DNA of 9,697 bases from Thalassospiraceae bacterium (GTDB taxonomy: Bacteria > Pseudomonadota > Alphaproteobacteria > Rhodospirillales > Magnetovibrionaceae), in contig DAOWFT010000030.1 in the NCBI GenBank assembly GCA_030637845.1, positions 1 to 9,697 on the forward strand, in the 5' to 3' direction. This document shows positions 6,182-9,697 of the stretch, piece by piece; position 1 is the first letter of the stretch; every line of letters starts with the position of its first letter. The translations under genes and the position numbers were made by a program. The notes below the pieces were generated by a model. It searched no databases, had not been told where the DNA came from, and saw only the letters and a list, made by a program, of their open reading frames with translations.

Positions 6182-6276
6182 AATTTTATTGAAACTTTTT
6201 ATAAATTATACGGACAGGTAAATTGTTCTTGATAACTCATAAATATAACTTGCGCCCCTTTTTGTAATACTGTTTT

Positions 6277-6645
6277 ATGTCCCCGTTCTGGAGGGAGGGC
6301 ATACAGCACAAAGTCCAAAAAGGGATTAAAACATTGTCCTCTATTGATAGTAAGCTTGTCAGCAGAAACGTAACAATTTCAGGCCACAGAACCAGCATTC
6401 GTCTCGAAGTCCATATGTGGGAAGCATTCGACGAAATATGCGCGCGTGAAGGCCTTAACCCACATCAGTTATGCGCCATGATTGACGATAACCGCCAGAG
6501 TTCCAGCCGCACCGCTGCGGTTCGTGCGTTTGCGGTAAATTATTTTCGCACCGCATCTACCGAAGATGGGCACAGGAGCGTCGGTCACGGCTCGCTTTCA
6601 ACAAGTAACGCTGCTTCAGGCAATTCTCAATTATTGAACGCCTAA
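6277..6645 (+). CDS. ribbon-helix-helix (RHH_4-like) small protein
   Basis: Probable DNA-binding or regulatory protein of 122 residues. The region at about 27-91 (SRNVTISGHRTSIRLE, then an Asp/Glu-rich helix, GLNPHQLCAMID and RTAAVRAFAVNYFR) closely resembles the alphaproteobacterial ribbon-helix-helix family PF13467. The Ser/Asn-rich tail (92-122) is probably disordered. The target is unknown. The start is uncertain. The ATG at 6277 has no Shine-Dalgarno and adds an atypical 19-residue lead. A TTG at 6334 has an AGGGA element eight to nine bases upstream and would give a more family-like N-terminus (LSSIDSKLVSRN..). The gene ends 6 bp from the convergent CNNM/CBS gene, with no clear terminator between them. 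Confidence 0.82.
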   Translation: MSPFWREGIQHKVQKGIKTLSSIDSKLVSRNVTISGHRTSIRLEVHMWEAFDEICAREGLNPHQLCAMIDDNRQSSSRTAAVRAFAVNYFRTASTEDGHRSVGHGSLSTSNAASGNSQLLNA

Positions 6646-6651
6646 ATAATT

Positions 6652-7929
6652 TTACGCGTCATCCTTGGGCTTTAGCGGCGGCGTAATCCTGAGCGCTGTT
6701 ATTTGCTGGTTATGACGGCGCATAATTTCAAAGCGAAATCTATGAAACATGAAGCTTTGCCCGACTTCGGGTATGCGCCTTGCCTCATGCAATATTAAAC
6801 CTGCAATGGTTGCCGCCTCTTCATCGGGAAGATGCCAGTCAAACTGGCGATTTAGATCGCGAATAGTGACATCGCCCTGCACCACGAAACTGCCATCGGG
6901 ATGAAGGTGCACACCGGGTACGGAAACATCGTGCTCATCGGATATGTCACCAACTATTTCTTCCAGTATATCTTCCAGCGTGACAATGCCAAGCAAGCTT
7001 CCGTATTCATCAACTACCAATGAAAAATGTTCCCGCCTGGAACGAAACGCCTGAAGCTGATCTGAAAGCAGTGTGTATTCAGGAACAAACCACGGCTTGG
7101 CGGCAATCGATGTTATGTCTATATCGTCGATGCTTTTGCCCGCGCTCTCATGCGCGCGAATTTCACGCAACAATGCCTTGACGTGCAAAACACCGACAAT
7201 GTTGTCCTGATTCCCTTTCCAGATGGGTATTCTTGTGTGGGGGCTAGCCAGAACTTCGGTAATTATTTTTTCGATTGAGTTACCGGCGTTAAGTGTTGCC
7301 ACCATGCGGCGGTGAATCATTATTTCCCCTACCTGCACATCGGCAAGGTCAAGAACGCTTTTTAGCATATGACGATGCTGTTCCACATCATCATGGTCGG
7401 CGTGCATTTCGATGGTGCCGCGAATTTCTTCGGTTGGGGAGTGATAAACATCTTCGGCGTTAAGGTCGACCCGAAACAAAAAGAATATGCCTTTGACCAA
7501 AAGGTTTATGGAATAAACAAACGGCGAAAGAACAATCAATATAAAATTGATTAACGGCGAAACCGCAAGCGCGGCCCGGCTGGCGTTGCGAAAGGCGTAT
7601 GTTTTAGGCAAGATCTCAGAAAAAATAAGAACCAACAACGTCATCCCGATGGTGGCATAAACAACACCGGCCTCACCAAAGGTGGCGATTAGCAAGCTGG
7701 TGGCCAGTGCACTGGCGAGAATGTTAACCAGATTATTGCCAAGTAAGATTGCACCAATCAGGCGTTCTTTTTTTTCCATCATTCGGTTTACAAGTCCGGC
7801 TCGGCGGTTACCGCCAAGCTCCATCTGATGCATTAGCGGTTTGGACGCTGCGGTTAATGCCGTTTCCGAACCTGAAAAAAACGCTGACAATACAAGCAAA
7901 ATAAAAATTGCACCTGCTGTTAGCAACAT
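6652..7929 (-). CDS. CNNM/CBS-domain membrane protein (HlyC/CorC family)
   Basis: Integral membrane protein of the CNNM-CorC family, implicated in Mg2+ (and Co2+) export; older annotations call it hemolysin-like or TlyC-like. The N-terminal DUF21/CNNM domain (about 1-180) has several hydrophobic helices and the motifs SGSETALTAAS (19-29), GNNLVNILASALAT (64-77) and FSEILPKT (103-110). A CBS pair (about 200-330) includes HTRIPIW and VVDEYGSLLGIVTLEDILEEI. The CorC_HlyC domain (about 345-418) closes the 425-residue protein. Length and order are typical, and substrate specificity cannot be read here. The gene is last in the aroK-aroB transcript, 46 bp after aroB. The ATG at 7929 is the first start after an in-frame TAA; it lacks a nearby Shine-Dalgarno, although an AGGAGG lies 29 bp upstream. 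Confidence 0.93.
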   Translation of the reverse strand: MLLTAGAIFILLVLSAFFSGSETALTAASKPLMHQMELGGNRRAGLVNRMMEKKERLIGAILLGNNLVNILASALATSLLIATFGEAGVVYATIGMTLLVLIFSEILPKTYAFRNASRAALAVSPLINFILIVLSPFVYSINLLVKGIFFLFRVDLNAEDVYHSPTEEIRGTIEMHADHDDVEQHRHMLKSVLDLADVQVGEIMIHRRMVATLNAGNSIEKIITEVLASPHTRIPIWKGNQDNIVGVLHVKALLREIRAHESAGKSIDDIDITSIAAKPWFVPEYTLLSDQLQAFRSRREHFSLVVDEYGSLLGIVTLEDILEEIVGDISDEHDVSVPGVHLHPDGSFVVQGDVTIRDLNRQFDWHLPDEEAATIAGLILHEARRIPEVGQSFMFHRFRFEIMRRHNQQITALRITPPLKPKDDA

Positions 7930-7975
7930 CTGGCTGCACCCGGCACCTTACGGCCCGGCCTCCTGATTTAAAGGG

Positions 7976-9109
7976 TTAATTGGCGATATAATCTTCAAGC
8001 ATGCCCGCCACGGCATCATTGCTTATATCCGAAGTAACAAAGGCATCCCCGATAGCACGGACAAGAACGAACGTGATTTTTCCGTCTTTTACTTTTTTAT
8101 CTCTGCTCATGTGTTCAAGCAGGCGTGACGCTGTCCAATCTGAGCCTTTTATATGAGCCAGCCCAACCGGCAGGCCAATGGATTCAAAATGGCTACGAAC
8201 TTTTTCAAAATCTTCTACCCGGCAAAGACCGGTTCGTTGCGATGCGTCAAATGCCATTATTGAACCGATGGCAACAGACTCGCCATGCAATAATTTGTCT
8301 GAATATCCGGTTTCAGCTTCCAGCGCGTGACCGAATGTATGGCCCAGATTAAGCAATGCCCTAACGCCCAGCTCCAATTCATCCTCGGCAACAATTTTAG
8401 CCTTTGCCTTGCAGCTTGTTATGATCGCATGGATGCGTGCGCCCGCATCGCCATCTATTAATGAGGCACCATTATCAACCAACCAGTCAAAGAAGCCCGC
8501 ATCCGATATAAGCCCGTATTTTACAACTTCGGCATATCCGGCGAGAACTTCACGCCGGGGCAGGGTATCAAGGGTTTCAATATCGGCAAGCACCAGCAGC
8601 GGTTGGTAAAATGCGCCGACCAGATTTTTACCCAGGCGCGAATTAATTCCGGTCTTTCCGCCAACCGAACTATCAACCTGTGAAAGAAGGGTGGTCGGCA
8701 CCTGAATAAAAGGAATACCGCGAAGGGTTACCGCAGCGGCAAAGCCAACCAGATCGCCAATTACACCGCCGCCCAGAGCAATCAATGTGGTGGTGCGTTC
8801 AATTTTTAGCTCAAGCAGGCTTTCGCTCAATTCCTCTAGCATGGCAAAGCTTTTGCTTTCTTCGCCCGCAGGAAGAGTTATTGCGGTGGCATCAATGTTT
8901 GCATTTTTTAGTGATGCCATAATCGGGCCAAGATAATGGGGCGCCACATTCTCGTCGGTTACAACCACCACCCGTGGCTGCGGTATCACATTTGCTATGT
9001 GCAACCCGGCGTCCGAAATAAGACCGGGGCCAACTAAAATGTCGTAACTGCGCTCACCTAGTGCAACATTTAGTGTTTCAATATTTTTTGTAGCTGAAGA
9101 TGCGTTCAA
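7976..9109 (-). CDS. aroB: 3-dehydroquinate synthase
   Basis: Second enzyme of the shikimate pathway. It converts DAHP to 3-dehydroquinate in the cytoplasm, using NAD+ and a divalent metal (Zn2+ or Co2+). The nucleotide-binding motif GGGVIGDL lies at 113-120. Substrate and phosphate-binding residues lie in PTTLLSQVDSSVGGKTGIN (138-156, with Lys152). The metal ligands are Glu194 (GYAEVVKYG), His257 (NLGHTFGH) and His275 (LHGE), and all are present. The length of 377 is normal. The start is a TTG at 9109-9107 that overlaps the aroK stop as TTGA and has a GGAGGGG Shine-Dalgarno eight bases upstream, so translation should be coupled to aroK. The protein is complete, with no missing key residue. 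Confidence 0.97.
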   Translation of the reverse strand: MNASSATKNIETLNVALGERSYDILVGPGLISDAGLHIANVIPQPRVVVVTDENVAPHYLGPIMASLKNANIDATAITLPAGEESKSFAMLEELSESLLELKIERTTTLIALGGGVIGDLVGFAAAVTLRGIPFIQVPTTLLSQVDSSVGGKTGINSRLGKNLVGAFYQPLLVLADIETLDTLPRREVLAGYAEVVKYGLISDAGFFDWLVDNGASLIDGDAGARIHAIITSCKAKAKIVAEDELELGVRALLNLGHTFGHALEAETGYSDKLLHGESVAIGSIMAFDASQRTGLCRVEDFEKVRSHFESIGLPVGLAHIKGSDWTASRLLEHMSRDKKVKDGKITFVLVRAIGDAFVTSDISNDAVAGMLEDYIAN

Positions 9110-9663
9110 TTTTTCTGCCCCTCCAGGGCATTTGCTATTTTGCTAACCATCTTATCCAACGTGTCGTTACCGCTTTCAATGGTTATATCGGCTGTTGCGT
9201 AAACGGGGTAGCGCTCATCCATTAATTTTCCCAATACCTTGGCCGGGTCCCCGGTTTTAAGTAGCGGTCTGCCGCCACGTCTTGAGGTTCGTTCCAAAAG
9301 CGTATCCAGATCCACTTTCAACCAAACCGATACCGCATTTTTCTTTATGATGTCTCTGACATTGGTATCCATGAATGCCCCACCGCCGGTGGCCAGCACG
9401 CATGGGCCCTCATCAAGGATTCGCAATATTACCCGGCGTTCACCGCTGCGGAACTCATCTTCGCCATAAATCTCAAAAATATCGTCTATGGAAAGCCCGG
9501 CCGCTTTCTCTATTTCATCATCGGCATCAATGAACCTTATGCCCAAATGCTTGGCCAGACGCCTGCCGATACTGCTTTTCCCGGCACCCATAAGGCCGAC
9601 CAGCACAATTGTACGCTCATCCGCGCCATTAGACGGGGGATTTGAGGGGGGTTTGTTATCCAT
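9106..9663 (-). CDS. aroK: shikimate kinase
   Basis: Phosphorylates shikimate at O3 with ATP, the fifth step of the shikimate pathway, in the cytoplasm. Walker A is GLMGAGKSS (23-31, Lys29). Asp46 and Asp48 (FIDADDEIE) fit the Mg2+ and shikimate-binding aspartates. Arg72 (DEFRSGE) and GGG (93-95) complete the shikimate site. Arg132 in RRGGRPLL and Arg151 in DERYP fit the lid and nucleotide contacts. The protein is 185 residues, with a Pro/Asn-rich 16-residue lead that is probably disordered. The ATG at 9663 is the first start, with no close Shine-Dalgarno. Only 34 bases of upstream sequence are available, so its promoter lies outside the window or cannot be judged. It leads the aroK-aroB-CNNM/CBS transcript. 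Confidence 0.97.
   Translation of the reverse strand: MDNKPPSNPPSNGADERTIVLVGLMGAGKSSIGRRLAKHLGIRFIDADDEIEKAAGLSIDDIFEIYGEDEFRSGERRVILRILDEGPCVLATGGGAFMDTNVRDIIKKNAVSVWLKVDLDTLLERTSRRGGRPLLKTGDPAKVLGKLMDERYPVYATADITIESGNDTLDKMVSKIANALEGQKN
9118..9124 (-). promoter_or_regulatory. Shine-Dalgarno for the aroB TTG start
   Basis: On the - strand GGAGGGG lies within the last codons of aroK, eight bases before the TTG of aroB. With the TTGA stop/start overlap it supports the unusual start codon and translational coupling. Confidence 0.8.
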
Positions 9664-9697
9664 ACTTGTGCTCAGAATCCGATTTCCTAATAATTAA

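Noticed and set aside
6182..6276. Terminator for bolA or promoter for the ribbon-helix-helix gene in the A/T-rich spacer
   Set aside because: No GC-rich hairpin is present, and the TTGATA and TAATAC hexamers are about 30 bp apart, too far for a normal sigma-70 promoter.
9239..9697. Open frames on the + strand opposite aroK
   Set aside because: They are antisense to a kinase with all catalytic motifs and have no domain or codon pattern of their own.

Overview
This 9.7 kb window is a dense, ordinary-looking stretch of bacterial chromosome. The organism is very probably an alphaproteobacterium, perhaps a marine or aquatic Rhodospirillales-like lineage. The assignment rests on protein style and gene order: an alphaproteobacterial-type HtpX, the block bolA / J-domain protein / cobS / cobT, an RHH_4-type ribbon-helix-helix protein, and the block aroK-aroB-CNNM/CBS protein. 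Base composition is moderate. There are no tRNA, rRNA, CRISPR, insertion-sequence or phage signals, and no gene-free stretch longer than about 150 bases.

Layout, left to right. Positions 3-104 hold what may be the tail of an upstream + strand gene. The + strand HtpX-like zinc protease (124-972) follows and ends in a clear hairpin terminator. Next come two - strand copper-related genes: a periplasmic PCuAC copper chaperone (1022-1552) and, upstream of it in transcription, a DUF2946 protein (1656-2060). The - strand cluster J-domain protein (5135-5758) > cobS (4067-5083) > cobT (2173-4059) encodes a MoxR-type AAA+ ATPase and its VWA partner, known as cobaltochelatase subunits, preceded by an unusual J-protein. 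bolA (5903-6181, +) is divergent from this cluster across a 144 bp spacer. A small ribbon-helix-helix protein (6277-6645, +) then converges, 6 bp from its stop, on the - strand operon aroK (9106-9663) > aroB (7976-9109) > CNNM/CBS membrane protein (6652-7929).

How the parts work together. AroK and AroB are two shikimate-pathway enzymes, translationally coupled through a TTGA overlap. CobS and CobT energise cobalt insertion by CobN, which is not in this window. BolA is normally a glutaredoxin/Fe-S partner. PCuAC delivers copper to respiratory oxidase. The CNNM/CBS protein belongs to a family tied to Mg2+/Co2+ export. Metal handling therefore recurs across the window, but whether the genes cooperate is inference.

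The points most worth a second look are: an HtpX whose segment between the HExxH motif and the third zinc ligand is about 40 residues shorter than in E. coli; the BolA/J-protein/CobS/CobT grouping, with a Cys/His-rich J-protein of unknown client; a Met/His-rich tail on the PCuAC protein; TTG starts for cobT and aroB, each supported by a good Shine-Dalgarno; and three short tandem repeats (periods 12, 11 and 8) around cobS-cobT. I did not find convincing evidence of a wholly new system.
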